Shown in pieces: positions 44,681-55,072 of a DNA stretch of 64,000 nt; position 1 is the stretch's first letter; every line of letters starts with the position of its first letter. The notes under the pieces are model-generated. The model was not told the origin of the DNA and ran no database searches. It saw only the letters and a program-made list of their open reading frames with translations. A program made the translations under genes and the position numbers. The stretch comes from Sulfurovaceae bacterium (lineage in GTDB: Bacteria > Campylobacterota > Campylobacteria > Campylobacterales > Sulfurovaceae), in NCBI GenBank assembly GCA_028715055.1, contig JAQTLE010000004.1, positions 62,001 through 126,000 of the forward strand, read 5' to 3'.

Positions 44681-44800
44681 ATAAATATTTTACTATGTAG
44701 AATTAATTCAGTTTTTTTAAAATATACAATATATATTAATTTTCTTATCCTAAAGTCATTTTGGGTACAATAAGCAAAATATTATTCCCAAAAGCAGTTT

Positions 44801-45904
44801 ATGAAGATAACCACCAAACAAGCACATTTTAGCAGTCCGCTTTATCTTGAGAGCGGTCGTATATTAGAGCCATACACCATAGCGTATGAAACCTATGGTG
44901 AACTCAATGATGATAAAAGCAATGTAATATTGGTATGCCATGCACTAAGTGGTTCTCATCACGCAGCAGGTACTTATGAAGGTGAAAAAAAGGCCGGTTG
45001 GTGGGATGGACTCATAGGTGATGGTAAAGCTGTGGATACAACCAAGTTTTTTGTGATATGTTCAAATGTCATAGGTAGCTGCTTTGGAACCACCGGCCCT
45101 ATGAGTGATAATTATCCGTCGCATCAGCCATTCCGTCTAAAATTTCCTGTAGTAACTATCAAGGATATGGTGAGAGCTCAAATACATTTGCTTTCACATC
45201 TGGGTATATATCGCTTAAAAGCTATCATAGGCGGCTCTATGGGCGGTATGCAGGCACTTCAATTTGCAGTTGATTATCCAAATCTGGCAGATCATATTAT
45301 TTCTATGGCAGCTACATATGCTACGCGACCATGGACAATAGCTTTTAATAAAGTTGCCGTAGAAGCTATCAGAACTGACCCTAGATTTGAGGATGGGAAT
45401 TATGCAAAAGACGCTTTTAAAGAAGAAGGGCTTAGTGGTCTGGCTATTGGAAGAATAGCTGGACATATTTCATTTCTCTCTCCAAAATCAATGGATAAAA
45501 AGTTTGATAGAAATTATGTAAGTACTGATGGACTTTTTGAGCTTTTTGGCAGGTATGAAGCAGAGAGATATATGGAGTACAATACGACAAACTTTAGTCG
45601 TAATTTTGATCCGCTAAGCTACCTATATATAGTCAAAGCTATTAATACCTTTAGTCTATCTCGCGGATATGATTCGCTGCATGATGCCATTTCGCGTATA
45701 AAATCAAATGTGCATCTATTTAGTTTCAGATCAGACTTTCTATTTTTTCCAGAAGAGATGGAACATATTTATAAGATGATGAAACGCAATGGGCAATCAT
45801 GTAGTTATAAAGAAGTAGATAGCGATTATGGGCATGATGCATTTTTGGTAGAAATTGATAAATTTGAAGATGATATCAGGAATATATTGGGAGATAAACA
45901 ATGA
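44801..45904 (+). CDS. metX: Homoserine O-acetyltransferase
   Basis: 367-residue alpha/beta-hydrolase-fold enzyme supplying O-acetylhomoserine to MetY. Motifs G-S-H-H-A-A-G-T, the nucleophile elbow G-G-S-M-G-G-M-Q and the C-terminal D-Y-G-H-D-A-F (catalytic His) are seen. ATGA overlap with xseB. Confidence 0.95.
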   Translation: MKITTKQAHFSSPLYLESGRILEPYTIAYETYGELNDDKSNVILVCHALSGSHHAAGTYEGEKKAGWWDGLIGDGKAVDTTKFFVICSNVIGSCFGTTGPMSDNYPSHQPFRLKFPVVTIKDMVRAQIHLLSHLGIYRLKAIIGGSMGGMQALQFAVDYPNLADHIISMAATYATRPWTIAFNKVAVEAIRTDPRFEDGNYAKDAFKEEGLSGLAIGRIAGHISFLSPKSMDKKFDRNYVSTDGLFELFGRYEAERYMEYNTTNFSRNFDPLSYLYIVKAINTFSLSRGYDSLHDAISRIKSNVHLFSFRSDFLFFPEEMEHIYKMMKRNGQSCSYKEVDSDYGHDAFLVEIDKFEDDIRNILGDKQ

Positions 45905-46104
45905 AGACTGAAACTTTTGAAGATAAAATAGCCGGCGCTAAAGGCATCATAGAAAAATTAATGCGTCAAGATATTCCACTAGAAGAGAGTGTTAAACTTT
46001 ATGAAGACGGATTAAAAACCATCAAAGAAGCCCAAAAAATGCTCGAAGAGGCAAAAGCAAAAATAACCATTATAGAACAAGACAGCATCAAGGCCAGGGA
46101 GTGA
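45901..46104 (+). CDS. xseB: Exodeoxyribonuclease VII small subunit
   Basis: 67-residue coiled-coil subunit (E-D-K-I-A-G-A..., P-L-E-E-S-V-K-L-Y-E-D-G, E-A-K-A-K-I) of ExoVII. Overlaps metX and the next gene by 4 nt on each side. The large subunit gene is not in the window. Confidence 0.85.
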   Translation: MKTETFEDKIAGAKGIIEKLMRQDIPLEESVKLYEDGLKTIKEAQKMLEEAKAKITIIEQDSIKARE

Positions 46105-46901
46105 AAACACTAGTAGTGGCATCATTGCAACTCCAGACACTGGGGATGAATGGTTCTAAACTAGATTTTTATTTTAAAAATGCTCACTCCAGAGGTGCTA
46201 GATTGATTGTTTTTGGAGAATATGTATTAAATCATTTTTACAAAGAGTTGGCAAATATGCCAGCATCCATGGTGATAGAGCAAACAAATAAACATTTGAC
46301 ACTTTTGAAATCTTTGGCAAAAAAATACGATATGACCGTTATAGCTCCTATTATTTTGTATAAAAAAAACGGTTACCTCAAGGTAATTGCGAAGATAACA
46401 TCAAAACAAGTTTCTTATTATGAACAACAAATTCTCATATCATATGCTCATTGGGATGAGCAGAATTTTTTTATTAACAAAATAAAACCGCTTAAATCCC
46501 CGATGGTTTTTTCAATAGACGGTTTTAGGGTTATGGTAATGGCAGGTTTCGAATTGCATTTTCCAGAGCTCTGGAAATTTGTAAGAGAAAAAAAGATAGA
46601 TTTGGTAGTGCTTCCAACATCTTCAACGTTTGGTTCGCATAATCGCTGGAGAGAGATCATTAAAACGCAAGCATTTTTATATGGATGTTATGTGCTTAGA
46701 GCAAATCGCTTAGGCGAGTATAATAGCAAAGATATTAAATGGCGTTTTTACGGAGATAGTATGCTGGTTAATCCGGACGGCGAAGTCGATATGATGTTAG
46801 AAGACAAAGAATCTATGCTAATTGAAGAGATAAGCAAAAAATTCGTGCGAGAACATCACAAGGCATGGCAATTTGAAAAAGCATTGCAAATAAGACAATA
46901 A
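46101..46901 (+). CDS. Nitrilase-superfamily protein with altered active site
   Basis: 266 residues with the carbon-nitrogen hydrolase fold. The first catalytic Glu context is present (F-G-E-Y-V-L). The nucleophile region normally reading I-C-Y-D-x-R-F-P-E here reads A-G-F-E-L-H-F-P-E, so Cys is replaced by Gly; the Lys region (Y-R-K-x-H-L) reads Y-E-Q-Q-I-L. This suggests a non-catalytic or altered-chemistry member. GTG start in an overlap with xseB. Confidence 0.75.
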   Translation: MKTLVVASLQLQTLGMNGSKLDFYFKNAHSRGARLIVFGEYVLNHFYKELANMPASMVIEQTNKHLTLLKSLAKKYDMTVIAPIILYKKNGYLKVIAKITSKQVSYYEQQILISYAHWDEQNFFINKIKPLKSPMVFSIDGFRVMVMAGFELHFPELWKFVREKKIDLVVLPTSSTFGSHNRWREIIKTQAFLYGCYVLRANRLGEYNSKDIKWRFYGDSMLVNPDGEVDMMLEDKESMLIEEISKKFVREHHKAWQFEKALQIRQ

Positions 46902-46911
46902 AGGAGTTGTC

Positions 46912-47586
46912 ATGATACAAAAATCATATTTTCACAGACAAATTCAGCTTTGGGGCGAAACTACTCAAGAACTATTGGCTACTAAAAAAATAGCCATAAT
47001 AGGCAGCGGCGGGCTTGGTTCTTCATTGGCTTTGGCCCTTGGGACTAGCGGTATAGGCGAGATCGATATGATCGATTTCGACACTATTGCATTACATAAT
47101 ATACACCGTCAAATTGCTTTTACATTAAAAGATGAAGGAAAGTATAAATCAAAAGTCGTAAGTCATTTAATAAAATCCAAAAATCCTTTTGTTAAAACAC
47201 AGGGCCTCGTGATGGATTTTGGAGAATTTAGTCATCTTGGCAAAAGATATGACCTTATTCTTGATGCCAGCGACAATTTTGATACTAGGCACCAGATAGA
47301 TGAGTATTCTAATGAATCTGGTATACCTTGGATATATGCAAGCGTAGAAGCATTTGTAGGGCAGGTCTGTTTTTTTGAGCGTGGAAGATTTACTACATTT
47401 AATACGCCCCCTCACATACCAAGCGGTATAGCTGCACCAATGGTTATGCAAGTGGCTTCGCTTGAGGCAAATTTAGCTTTGCGTTATCTAGCAGGATTGA
47501 AAGTCACAAGAGATAAGCTCTATTATCTTTATTATGATGAATTTGGTGAATTCGTAATGCAAAAGTTTGGTTTGCCGACAACATAA
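46912..47586 (+). CDS. ThiF/MoeB/HesA-family protein
   Basis: 224-residue E1-like adenylating fold: G-S-G-G-L-G-S nucleotide loop (~32-38), D-x-I/R-Q in H-N-I-H-R-Q and D-A-S-D-N-F-D-T-R. The two zinc-binding C-x-x-C pairs of MoeB/ThiF are not seen, and only one Cys is present. It probably activates a small sulfur-carrier protein or a related substrate. 10 nt after the nitrilase-like gene. Confidence 0.85.
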   Translation: MIQKSYFHRQIQLWGETTQELLATKKIAIIGSGGLGSSLALALGTSGIGEIDMIDFDTIALHNIHRQIAFTLKDEGKYKSKVVSHLIKSKNPFVKTQGLVMDFGEFSHLGKRYDLILDASDNFDTRHQIDEYSNESGIPWIYASVEAFVGQVCFFERGRFTTFNTPPHIPSGIAAPMVMQVASLEANLALRYLAGLKVTRDKLYYLYYDEFGEFVMQKFGLPTT

Positions 47587-47651
47587 TTTTCGTTATAAAT
47601 CTAAAGAAAAATGGTAAAATACGGATCAAATAATATAATTAAGGTTGATAC

Positions 47652-48029
47652 ATGAATATAATATCTACACAGAATGCCCCGCAAGCAATCGGACCATACT
47701 CTCAAGCAATTGAAGTTAATGGAATGATTTATACATCAGGACAGATTGGACTTATGCCAAACGGCGAGATGGCCGGAAATGGTATCATTTCACAAACCAA
47801 TCAAGTTCTTAAAAATCTAAAAGCAGTTTTAGAAACAGGCGGAAGTTCTTTGGATAATGTTGTAAAAACCACTATTTTTTTAGCCGACATGGATGATTTT
47901 GTGGCGGTTAATGAGATCTATGCGGAATATTTCGGCACTCATAAGCCAGCACGCAGCACAGTAGCAGCAAAAACTTTACCAAAAAATGCACTTGTTGAGA
48001 TAGAATGTATAGCTGTGGCTGGCCATTAA
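47652..48029 (+). CDS. ridA: RidA/YjgF enamine/imine deaminase
   Basis: 125 residues, normal length. Motifs [24 protein letters not shown] and the terminal L-V-E-I-E-C-I-A identify RidA, which removes reactive 2-aminoacrylate produced by PLP enzymes - apt beside cysK/metY. Confidence 0.93.
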   Translation: MNIISTQNAPQAIGPYSQAIEVNGMIYTSGQIGLMPNGEMAGNGIISQTNQVLKNLKAVLETGGSSLDNVVKTTIFLADMDDFVAVNEIYAEYFGTHKPARSTVAAKTLPKNALVEIECIAVAGH

Positions 48030-48094
48030 CTTTAGGTTTTTGAATATGTTGATTAAAAATAGTTTAATTTAAAAAAGATTAAAGCTTATTTTGA

Positions 48095-48100
48095 TATAAT
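48095..48100 (+). promoter_or_regulatory. TATAAT -10 box before rplU
   Basis: TTGATATAATCAC places a perfect -10 about 45 nt before rplU; -35 not recognisable. Confidence 0.5.
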
Positions 48101-48144
48101 CACACACTTTTAATACCAAGTAAGAAATTAATAAAGGGTTTGCA

Positions 48145-48450
48145 ATGTACGCAATCATTAAAGCAAGTGGGCAACAATTCAAAGTCCAAGAGGGCGATAT
48201 CGTCTGTTTTGACAACATGAATTTAGAGCCTAAAAGTGCTGTAGAATTCAAAGAAGTTTTAGCACTAGATAACGGTACTTTGACTGTAGGTACTCCTTTT
48301 GTAGCGGGTGCAGTAGTTAAAGGTGAGGTCATCAACGAAGGTCGTGACAAAAAAGTCATCATCTATAAAAAACGAAGAAGAAAAGATTCTAAACTTAAAA
48401 GAGGTTTTAGAAGAGATTTCACTCGTGTAAGAATCACAAGTATAGCGTAA
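48145..48450 (+). CDS. rplU: Ribosomal protein L21 (bL21)
   Basis: 101 residues; [11 protein letters not shown] start, K-R-R-R-K near residue 72-76 and C-terminal R-V-R-I are diagnostic. Followed by rpmA, then obgE, the widely conserved order. Confidence 0.97.
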   Translation: MYAIIKASGQQFKVQEGDIVCFDNMNLEPKSAVEFKEVLALDNGTLTVGTPFVAGAVVKGEVINEGRDKKVIIYKKRRRKDSKLKRGFRRDFTRVRITSIA

Positions 48451-48460
48451 GGAGCATTTT

Positions 48461-48715
48461 ATGGCACATAAGAAAGGTCAAGGATCTACCCAAAATAACA
48501 GAGACTCAGCTGGTCGTCGTTTAGGTGTAAAAAAATTTGGCGGTGAGGCAGTAATTCCTGGCAACATCATCATCAGACAAAGAGGTACAAAAGTACATCC
48601 TGGTAATGGCGTAGGCATGGGTAAAGACCACACTATCTTTGCACTTATTGAAGGTGTAGTTAAATTTGAAAACCGCACTTCAACTCAGAAAAAAGTTTCT
48701 GTAGTTCCAGCGTAA
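48461..48715 (+). CDS. rpmA: Ribosomal protein L27 (bL27)
   Basis: 84 residues starting [12 protein letters not shown], with G-R-R-L-G-V-K and [10 protein letters not shown]. Complete. Confidence 0.97.
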   Translation: MAHKKGQGSTQNNRDSAGRRLGVKKFGGEAVIPGNIIIRQRGTKVHPGNGVGMGKDHTIFALIEGVVKFENRTSTQKKVSVVPA

Positions 48716-48725
48716 CACTTCTTCC

Positions 48726-48757
48726 AAGAAGCCTCTTTGGCTTCTTGCATTTTTTAT
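48726..48757 (+). terminator. rplU-rpmA terminator
   Basis: 8-bp stem AAGAAGCC/GGCTTCTT, 5-nt loop, then GCATTTTTTATT: a clear Rho-independent terminator 11 nt after rpmA. Confidence 0.88.
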
Positions 48758-48820
48758 TATTTCTCAATTCATTCATCCACAATTCGATTTTTATTTAGGC
48801 ATTGTTAGGTCTATTTTGGA

Positions 48821-48826
48821 TATAAT
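48821..48826 (+). promoter_or_regulatory. TATAAT -10 box before obgE
   Basis: GGATATAATAAAT, 49 nt before the obgE start, after the rpmA terminator; no clear -35. Confidence 0.5.
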
Positions 48827-48874
48827 AAATCAATTTTCTAATTAAACCATAAGATATCAAAAGGTTAAGCATAT

Positions 48875-49966
48875 ATGTTTGTAGATAGAGTAGAACTAAC
48901 TGTCAGTTCAGGTAAAGGCGGAGCAGGAGCAGTATCATTTTGGACGGAGAAGTTCGTAGCTCAAGGCGGACCTGATGGTGGTGATGGCGGTAGAGGAGGT
49001 TCTGTATATATTCAAGTGGATAATAATACCGACACTTTAACAGCACTAAGAGGAAAGCACCACATCAAAGCCAAGAATGGACGTCCAGGTGAGGGTAGAA
49101 AAAAATATGGCAAAAGCGGTGAAGATGTTACTATTAGTGTGCCTCCAGGAACGCAGATCTTTGATGTTGAGACGGGAGAATTACTGCTTGACTTAACAGA
49201 AGTCGGCGCTAATATCAAATTGTTTGAAGGCGGCAAGGGTGGGCTTGGAAATATGCACTTTAAAAATTCCAGCAACCAACGCCCTACATATGCCCAACCA
49301 GGGCTTCCTGGAATCACTAAGCAAGTTAGATTTGAAATGAAGCTTATTGCCGATGTCGGACTTGTAGGATATCCTAATGTTGGAAAGTCTACGCTTATTT
49401 CTGTGTTATCAAATGCTAGGCCAGAAATTGCTAATTATGAATTCACTACACTTGTCCCAAAATTGGGAGTGATTGAATATAGTGATTATGAATCTTTTGT
49501 TATGGCAGATATTCCAGGTATCATAGAAGGCGCTAGCGAAGGGAGAGGATTGGGGCATGAGTTTTTAAGACATATAGAGCGTACAGGCACGCTTCTTTTT
49601 ATGATAGATGCCAGCAATTATAGAGCTATGGATTATCAATACGTCACACTTCAAGAAGAGCTGGATAAATATTCTAATGTGCTTGGGAGAAAAGCATTTG
49701 GTATAGCTATCACCAAAATAGACGCTCTTGGCCATGATGAAACAAACGAAGTAATAAAAGAATTTTTAGATACTATCGGTTTGAAGCCAAATGATAATTT
49801 GGCAATGTATCATCCAAATAGCAAATATTTATCCTATGGAAATATTGAGATTGATGCACCTCGCTTTGTATTGCCTATATCATCGGTGTCTCACATAAAT
49901 ACCGAACCTTTACGTTATATACTCGGAGATTTTGTTAAACAACAAAAAAGTCAATCGGAGCAGTAA
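48875..49966 (+). CDS. obgE: GTPase Obg
   Basis: 363-residue ribosome-associated GTPase. Glycine-rich OBG fold (G-G-D-G-G-R-G-G-S), G1 [10 protein letters not shown]3 [16 protein letters not shown] and I-T-K-I-D. Complete. Confidence 0.96.
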   Translation: MFVDRVELTVSSGKGGAGAVSFWTEKFVAQGGPDGGDGGRGGSVYIQVDNNTDTLTALRGKHHIKAKNGRPGEGRKKYGKSGEDVTISVPPGTQIFDVETGELLLDLTEVGANIKLFEGGKGGLGNMHFKNSSNQRPTYAQPGLPGITKQVRFEMKLIADVGLVGYPNVGKSTLISVLSNARPEIANYEFTTLVPKLGVIEYSDYESFVMADIPGIIEGASEGRGLGHEFLRHIERTGTLLFMIDASNYRAMDYQYVTLQEELDKYSNVLGRKAFGIAITKIDALGHDETNEVIKEFLDTIGLKPNDNLAMYHPNSKYLSYGNIEIDAPRFVLPISSVSHINTEPLRYILGDFVKQQKSQSEQ

Positions 49967-49968
49967 TT

Positions 49969-50730
49969 ATGAAAAGAATCGTTATTAAAGTGGGCTCGCA
50001 TGTACTTACCGAAAACGGTAAGATATCTAAAGACAGAATGGCATCTTTAGTCGAGTTGATCGCCTCATTGCAACATACAAATAAAGAGATCATATTGGTA
50101 AGCTCTGGTGCTGTATCATCCGGATATACTCAACTAAAACTTGATAAATCTTTTATTCCAAACAAACAAGCTCTTGCTGCCATAGGCCAACCGTTGTTGC
50201 TTAGAATGTATCAAGAAAAGTTTGGGAAATTTAATATGCTATGTTCGCAAATACTTTTGACTGCATCTGACCTAGATTCACGCAAACGTACAGAACATGC
50301 AAAACAAGCCATAGAGGTATTGCTGGCTAATAAAGTGATCCCTATTATAAATGAAAACGATGTTACCGCCACTGAAGAGTTGGTTTTTGGAGACAACGAT
50401 AGATTATCAGCGCACGTTGCGTATCATTTTGATGCCGATATATTAGTTATTTTGTCAGACATAGACGGATACTATGACAAAGATCCTAGAAAATTTGTCG
50501 ATGCTATTGTCTTCAAAGAACATGGATTTTTGGATAAAAAATCACTGACCAGCGAGCATACTCCAAATAATGAATTTGCAACCGGTGGTATAGTTACCAA
50601 GCTTCAATCTGCTCAGTTTTTGCTAGAAAACGGTAAAGCCATGTTTTTAGCAAGCGGTTTCGATCTTAGTGATATCAAAAGCTTCTTAATCGATGGCATA
50701 CAACGCGGCGGTACGTTGTTTAGAGTTTGA
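49969..50730 (+). CDS. proB: Glutamate 5-kinase
   Basis: 253 residues; first step of proline synthesis. K-V-G-S-H-V-L start, [13 protein letters not shown] and D-G-Y-Y-D-x-D-P identify the kinase. It lacks the C-terminal PUA domain of the long form, a normal short version. Starts 2 nt after obgE. Confidence 0.92.
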   Translation: MKRIVIKVGSHVLTENGKISKDRMASLVELIASLQHTNKEIILVSSGAVSSGYTQLKLDKSFIPNKQALAAIGQPLLLRMYQEKFGKFNMLCSQILLTASDLDSRKRTEHAKQAIEVLLANKVIPIINENDVTATEELVFGDNDRLSAHVAYHFDADILVILSDIDGYYDKDPRKFVDAIVFKEHGFLDKKSLTSEHTPNNEFATGGIVTKLQSAQFLLENGKAMFLASGFDLSDIKSFLIDGIQRGGTLFRV

Positions 50731-50832
50731 CAATCATTATCTAAACAACTTTTGCCATAGCCTGTTATTCCATTAGATCATAACAAAATTTTTGGTATTA
50801 TTGCACTATATCACATTACTTAAAAGATCATC

Positions 50833-51744
50833 ATGAAAAATATCGTATATATGGGCACACCAGAGTATGCCAAAGTTATATTGGAAGCTATATTAAAAAA
50901 TAGTGAATTTAAAGTAACCCTTGTTCTTACGCAGCCAGACCGTCCAGTAGGCAGACATCAAGAGCTCATGCCGCCTCCTGTTAAGTCTTTGGCATTAGAA
51001 TTTGATTTGCCTATTTTGCAACCACAAAATCTAAAAGAAAACGGTGTTTATGAAGCCATAGTAGAGGCTAAACCGGATTTTATCGTAGTAGCCGCATTTG
51101 GACAGCTTTTGCCAAGATCTATTCTTGATATTGCACCATGCATCAACCTCCATGCTTCGTTGCTTCCTATGTATCGTGGAGCCAGTCCTGTGCAACAATC
51201 ATTGCTAAATGGAGATAAATTTACCGGAATTACTGCTATGATGATCGAAGAAGGACTCGACAGTGGGCCTATGCTGGCATATAGATATTTTAAAATCCCA
51301 GATGATATGGTCGTATCAGACTTAATGGATCAATTGAGCAATGATGCTGCGCTTTTGATAGTAGATGTGCTTAAAAATTTTGACAATCTAAATCCGATCA
51401 AACAAACCACGGCAGCAGCAACACATTGTCACAAAATAGCAAAAAGCGACGGAGAGATAAAATTTGAAAATGCGCTTGATGTATCAAATAAATATCGTGC
51501 ATTCTATAGCTGGCCAGGAGTATTTACGACAAACGGGCTTAAAATCTTAGAACTCAAGATTATCGAGAAAGAGAGCCAAAACAAAGCCGGAGAGATATTA
51601 GCAATTGAAAAAGATGATATTATAGTAGGATGCAGTGTCGGTTCAATCAAGATATCATCATTGCAACCACCATCTAAAAAAGCCATGATTGCTAAGGCTT
51701 ATCTAGTAGGAAGGGGGCTGAAGGTTGGAGATACTCTCGTTTGA
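50833..51744 (+). CDS. fmt: Methionyl-tRNA formyltransferase
   Basis: 303 residues. M-G-T-P-E-Y/F-A, folate motif C-I-N-L-H-A-S-L-L-P-x-Y-R-G-A-S-P and I-T-A-M-M-I identify Fmt. Overlaps birA by 20 nt. Confidence 0.95.
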   Translation: MKNIVYMGTPEYAKVILEAILKNSEFKVTLVLTQPDRPVGRHQELMPPPVKSLALEFDLPILQPQNLKENGVYEAIVEAKPDFIVVAAFGQLLPRSILDIAPCINLHASLLPMYRGASPVQQSLLNGDKFTGITAMMIEEGLDSGPMLAYRYFKIPDDMVVSDLMDQLSNDAALLIVDVLKNFDNLNPIKQTTAAATHCHKIAKSDGEIKFENALDVSNKYRAFYSWPGVFTTNGLKILELKIIEKESQNKAGEILAIEKDDIIVGCSVGSIKISSLQPPSKKAMIAKAYLVGRGLKVGDTLV

Positions 51745-52360
51745 TTCGCTACCATCTACCCAGCATTATCTTGTAGATGAAATAAAAAGCAATAGAATTC
51801 AAGCCCCGATAGCTGTTATAGCAGACGAACAAACACATGGCATAGGCAGCAGAACAAATGAATGGCATGGAGTAAAAGGCAATTTTTTTGCTTCATTTGC
51901 ATTTTGTGTATCTGATTTGCCGTCCGATATGCCGCTGGCTTCAGCATCCATATATTTTGCGCATATTATGAAAGAAATATTATGTGACATGAAAGATGGT
52001 ATTTGGCTTAAGTGGCCTAATGATATATATCTTAATGAATACAAAATAGGAGGCGTAATAACGCAAAAAATTGATCAAAATTTAGTATGCGGCATCGGAA
52101 TAAATCTTTTGAAAGCCCAAGAACCGTATACAAGTTTGGATATAAATATTAGTTCTTTTTTTCTTTTGGAAAAATATATAAAAGAGATAGAAAAATTTCC
52201 AAAATGGAAGGAAGTTTTTAGAAAGGTTAAGCTAGAATTTGAAAACAACAGAGAATACTTTGTTCATATCAAAGATAATAAGAAAAGCTTATCAAATGCC
52301 ATGCTGTGCGATGATGGATCGCTTATATTAGATGGAGAAAAGGTATTTAGTTTAAGATGA
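51725..52360 (+). CDS. birA: Biotin-[acetyl-CoA-carboxylase] ligase
   Basis: 211 residues, ligase domain only without the DNA-binding region of E. coli BirA, so it should not be a repressor. Q-T-H-G-I-G-S-R-x-N-E-W and L-K-W-P-N-D-I, I-G-G-V and C-G-I-G-I-N motifs seen. TTG start inside fmt. Confidence 0.88.
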   Translation: MEILSFDSLPSTQHYLVDEIKSNRIQAPIAVIADEQTHGIGSRTNEWHGVKGNFFASFAFCVSDLPSDMPLASASIYFAHIMKEILCDMKDGIWLKWPNDIYLNEYKIGGVITQKIDQNLVCGIGINLLKAQEPYTSLDINISSFFLLEKYIKEIEKFPKWKEVFRKVKLEFENNREYFVHIKDNKKSLSNAMLCDDGSLILDGEKVFSLR

Positions 52361-53142
52361 AAGAGATTATATGTATTGCAAATCAGAAGGGCGGTGTCGG
52401 AAAGACTACTACAGCAGTTAATTTAGCAGCTTCTTTGGCAGCAAAAAAGAAAAAAGTATTACTTCTAGATATAGATCCGCAGTCAAATGCGACTACGAGT
52501 CTAGGCTTTCATAGAAATGACTATGAATTTAATATCTTGCATGTTATGAACGGTTCAAAAAATATTTCACAAGTCACTATACAGACACATATGGAGTCAC
52601 TATTTTTGGTACCTTCAAATATAGGTCTAGTCAGCATTGAAAAAGAGTTTTATGATCCAAATAAACAAAATCGTGAATTGATGCTTAAAGATAAATTAGC
52701 AGAAGTTAAAGATGTTTATGATTATATAATAATAGATTCTCCACCAGCACTTGGACCGATCACGATCAACGCGCTTAGTGCATCAGATTCTGTAATTATT
52801 CCTATTCAGTGTGAATTTTTTGCATTGGAAGGTTTGGCGCAATTGCTTAGTACTATAAATATGCTTCGTAAAACAATTAATCCAAAACTTGCAATAAAAG
52901 GCTTTTTGCCTACCATGTATTCTAATCAGAATAATCTTTCTAAGCAAGTATTGGAAGATCTTGGTCACCATTTTAAAAATCAATTGTTCTATTTTAAAAA
53001 GAACAAAGAGTGCATAGTGGTTCCGCGCAATGTAAAAATAGCCGAAAGTCCAAGTTTTGGTAAACCTATCAGGGAATATTCATTTGATTCGAAAGGCAGC
53101 ATAGCATACGAAGAATTAGCTAGCGTGATTGCAGGGAGGTAG
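52357..53142 (+). CDS. parA: Chromosome-partitioning ATPase ParA (Soj)
   Basis: 261 residues with deviant Walker A K-G-G-V-G-K-T-T (10-17), D-I-D-P-Q-S-N-A-T and I-I-D-S-P-P-A-L. Coupled by ATGA to birA, followed by parB. Confidence 0.95.
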   Translation: MKEIICIANQKGGVGKTTTAVNLAASLAAKKKKVLLLDIDPQSNATTSLGFHRNDYEFNILHVMNGSKNISQVTIQTHMESLFLVPSNIGLVSIEKEFYDPNKQNRELMLKDKLAEVKDVYDYIIIDSPPALGPITINALSASDSVIIPIQCEFFALEGLAQLLSTINMLRKTINPKLAIKGFLPTMYSNQNNLSKQVLEDLGHHFKNQLFYFKKNKECIVVPRNVKIAESPSFGKPIREYSFDSKGSIAYEELASVIAGR

Positions 53143-53144
53143 TT

Positions 53145-54014
53145 ATGGCACTTGGAAGGGGACTTGGAGCTATATTGGAAGAAGTAGAAGAGGCATATAG
53201 TAAAAATTTTGATAGCATAGATTCTTTGACTTTGGATGATGCTAAAGCAAGAATTGAAGATATTGATGTAGCTCTTGTAGTTCCAAATCCATATCAGCCT
53301 CGTAAATATTTTGATGATGAAGCGCTAAAAGAGCTTAGTGAATCAATAACTCAGCATGGGCTTCTTCAGCCTATTGTAGTCATAAAAAAAGATAACGGTT
53401 ATTTGTTGGTAGCAGGTGAAAGACGTTTGAGAGCACATAAGCTTGCAAATCTTTCTACTGTAAAAGCTATAGTCGTTCAAGTTGATATTGATAATATAAA
53501 ATTAAGAGAATTAGCACTTGTTGAAAATATTCAAAGAGAAGATCTAAATCCGATAGAATTAGCTAATTCATATTCAGAATTAATCGAAGTACACAATATT
53601 ACACATGATGAGCTATCCAATGTAGTACACAAAAGCCGTTCGCAAATAACAAATACTCTACGTCTTTTGTCTTTAATCCCGGAAGTGCAGGAAAATTTAG
53701 TAAATGGCAAAATAACACAAGGTCATGCCAAAATACTAGTAGGACTTTCTCCTGAAAAACAAAAAATCGCATCATCAACTATTATCGGTCAAAAACTCAG
53801 CGTTAGAGATACTGAAAATTTAATAAAAGGCTACAAACAACCTGAAGCCGCCAAAAATCCCAAAAAATTACCGTTATTTACACTCAAAGAACATACTTTA
53901 TTACTTAAAAAAATACTTCCTATAAAACACAAAATCAAAGGCAATCGTATAGAAATAGAATTTGCCAATGAAGACGAGTTTGCAAACTTTGTACAAATAC
54001 TAAAAAAAGCTTGA
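53145..54014 (+). CDS. parB: Chromosome-partitioning protein ParB
   Basis: 289 residues: N-P-Y-Q-P-R-K, CTPase-type G-E-R-R-L-R-A and E-N-I-Q-R-E-D-L-N-P motifs, followed by KorB-like helix-turn-helix. Binds parS and loads ParA/SMC. No parS was identified in the window. Confidence 0.95.
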   Translation: MALGRGLGAILEEVEEAYSKNFDSIDSLTLDDAKARIEDIDVALVVPNPYQPRKYFDDEALKELSESITQHGLLQPIVVIKKDNGYLLVAGERRLRAHKLANLSTVKAIVVQVDIDNIKLRELALVENIQREDLNPIELANSYSELIEVHNITHDELSNVVHKSRSQITNTLRLLSLIPEVQENLVNGKITQGHAKILVGLSPEKQKIASSTIIGQKLSVRDTENLIKGYKQPEAAKNPKKLPLFTLKEHTLLLKKILPIKHKIKGNRIEIEFANEDEFANFVQILKKA

Positions 54015-54077
54015 AAATTTAACCAAAGTATTACCTCTATAATGGTAGAATAATGCGAAATTATAAGAGGAGTGGAC

Positions 54078-54500
54078 ATGCTTGATATACATCTTCCTTT
54101 GATGGTGTTTGTCTTTGTGGTCTTGATGACTCTTTTGTTTTTATTGAATCGTATTTTATATAAACCGCTTATCGGTTTTATGGATGAACGAAATCAGTCA
54201 ATAGCAAAAGATTTAGAGTCCAGCAAAAACCTTTCTGGGGACAGCGAAGAATTGCACGCGAAAGCAATGCAAATCATAAATGATGCCAAAACAGAAGCAA
54301 CGGCTATTAGACAAAAAGCAATAGATGAAGCTAAATTGGTAGCACAGGGCAAAATAGATGCCAAACAAAATGAACTTGAAGCGACATATAATACTTTTGC
54401 AAAAAATCTTGCAAAAGAGAAAAATGCACTTAAAGATTCTCTTTTGGCGCAAATGCCTTTATTTAAAGATGGTATAAAAGCCAAATTAAGTAAGTTTTAG
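54078..54500 (+). CDS. atpF': F1Fo ATP synthase b' subunit
   Basis: 140 residues: N-terminal membrane helix (~5-28) and long amphipathic coiled coil; second b-type subunit with no Ser/Glu-rich signal. Start chosen at ATG 54078 (AGGAG at 5-nt spacing), not the GTG 6 nt earlier. Heads the atp operon after parB. Confidence 0.88.
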   Translation: MLDIHLPLMVFVFVVLMTLLFLLNRILYKPLIGFMDERNQSIAKDLESSKNLSGDSEELHAKAMQIINDAKTEATAIRQKAIDEAKLVAQGKIDAKQNELEATYNTFAKNLAKEKNALKDSLLAQMPLFKDGIKAKLSKF

Positions 54501-54508
54501 GAGGCTGG

Positions 54509-55072
54509 ATGAAAAATAAATTTATAGCAATAATAGGCTTATTGATTGTTCCAGCAATTTTGTTTGCTAGCGGCGAGCAAGAGGGTTCAGCACAAGCTGC
54601 TAAATACCTTGCTATGACCGGCAGGGAAACGGACTTTGTCCCAAGAATATTTAACTTCTTGATTTTTGCAGGGATACTTTATTATTTATTGGCTGATAAA
54701 CTAAAAAGCTTCTTGGTAGGTCGCCAGGAAGGAATTGCAAATCAGCTTAAAGATATTGAAGATAGATTGCAATTGGCAAAAAAACAACAAAAAGATGCAC
54801 AAGCTTTAGTCAAAGATAGCGATAAAAAAGCTAAAGAGATTATAGCAGATGCTAAAAAAGAAGCTTTGTTTTTATCTGACAAGATCATGCAAAACAATGT
54901 GCAAGAACTATCATTTTTGGATAAGCAACTTGAAGAAAAAATGGAACTTGAATCAAGAAAAAGCGCCAGAGAGACTATAAACGAAGTTCTAAGCGAAAAT
55001 ATCACAAATGATGATATTGCTATTAGCGAAGGTAAAATAGTATCAATGGTTAGTAATAAGGTGGTGGCATAA
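54509..55072 (+). CDS. atpF: F1Fo ATP synthase b subunit
   Basis: 187 residues with a signal-like first segment, a membrane helix (~46-65) and a stator coiled coil. Genes for a and c are absent here and presumably elsewhere on the chromosome, as usual for this phylum. Confidence 0.9.
   Translation: MKNKFIAIIGLLIVPAILFASGEQEGSAQAAKYLAMTGRETDFVPRIFNFLIFAGILYYLLADKLKSFLVGRQEGIANQLKDIEDRLQLAKKQQKDAQALVKDSDKKAKEIIADAKKEALFLSDKIMQNNVQELSFLDKQLEEKMELESRKSARETINEVLSENITNDDIAISEGKIVSMVSNKVVA

Noticed and set aside
53145-54014. parS site near parAB
   Set aside because: No clear 16-bp TGTTNCACGTGAAACA-like palindrome noticed; sites may lie elsewhere near the origin.
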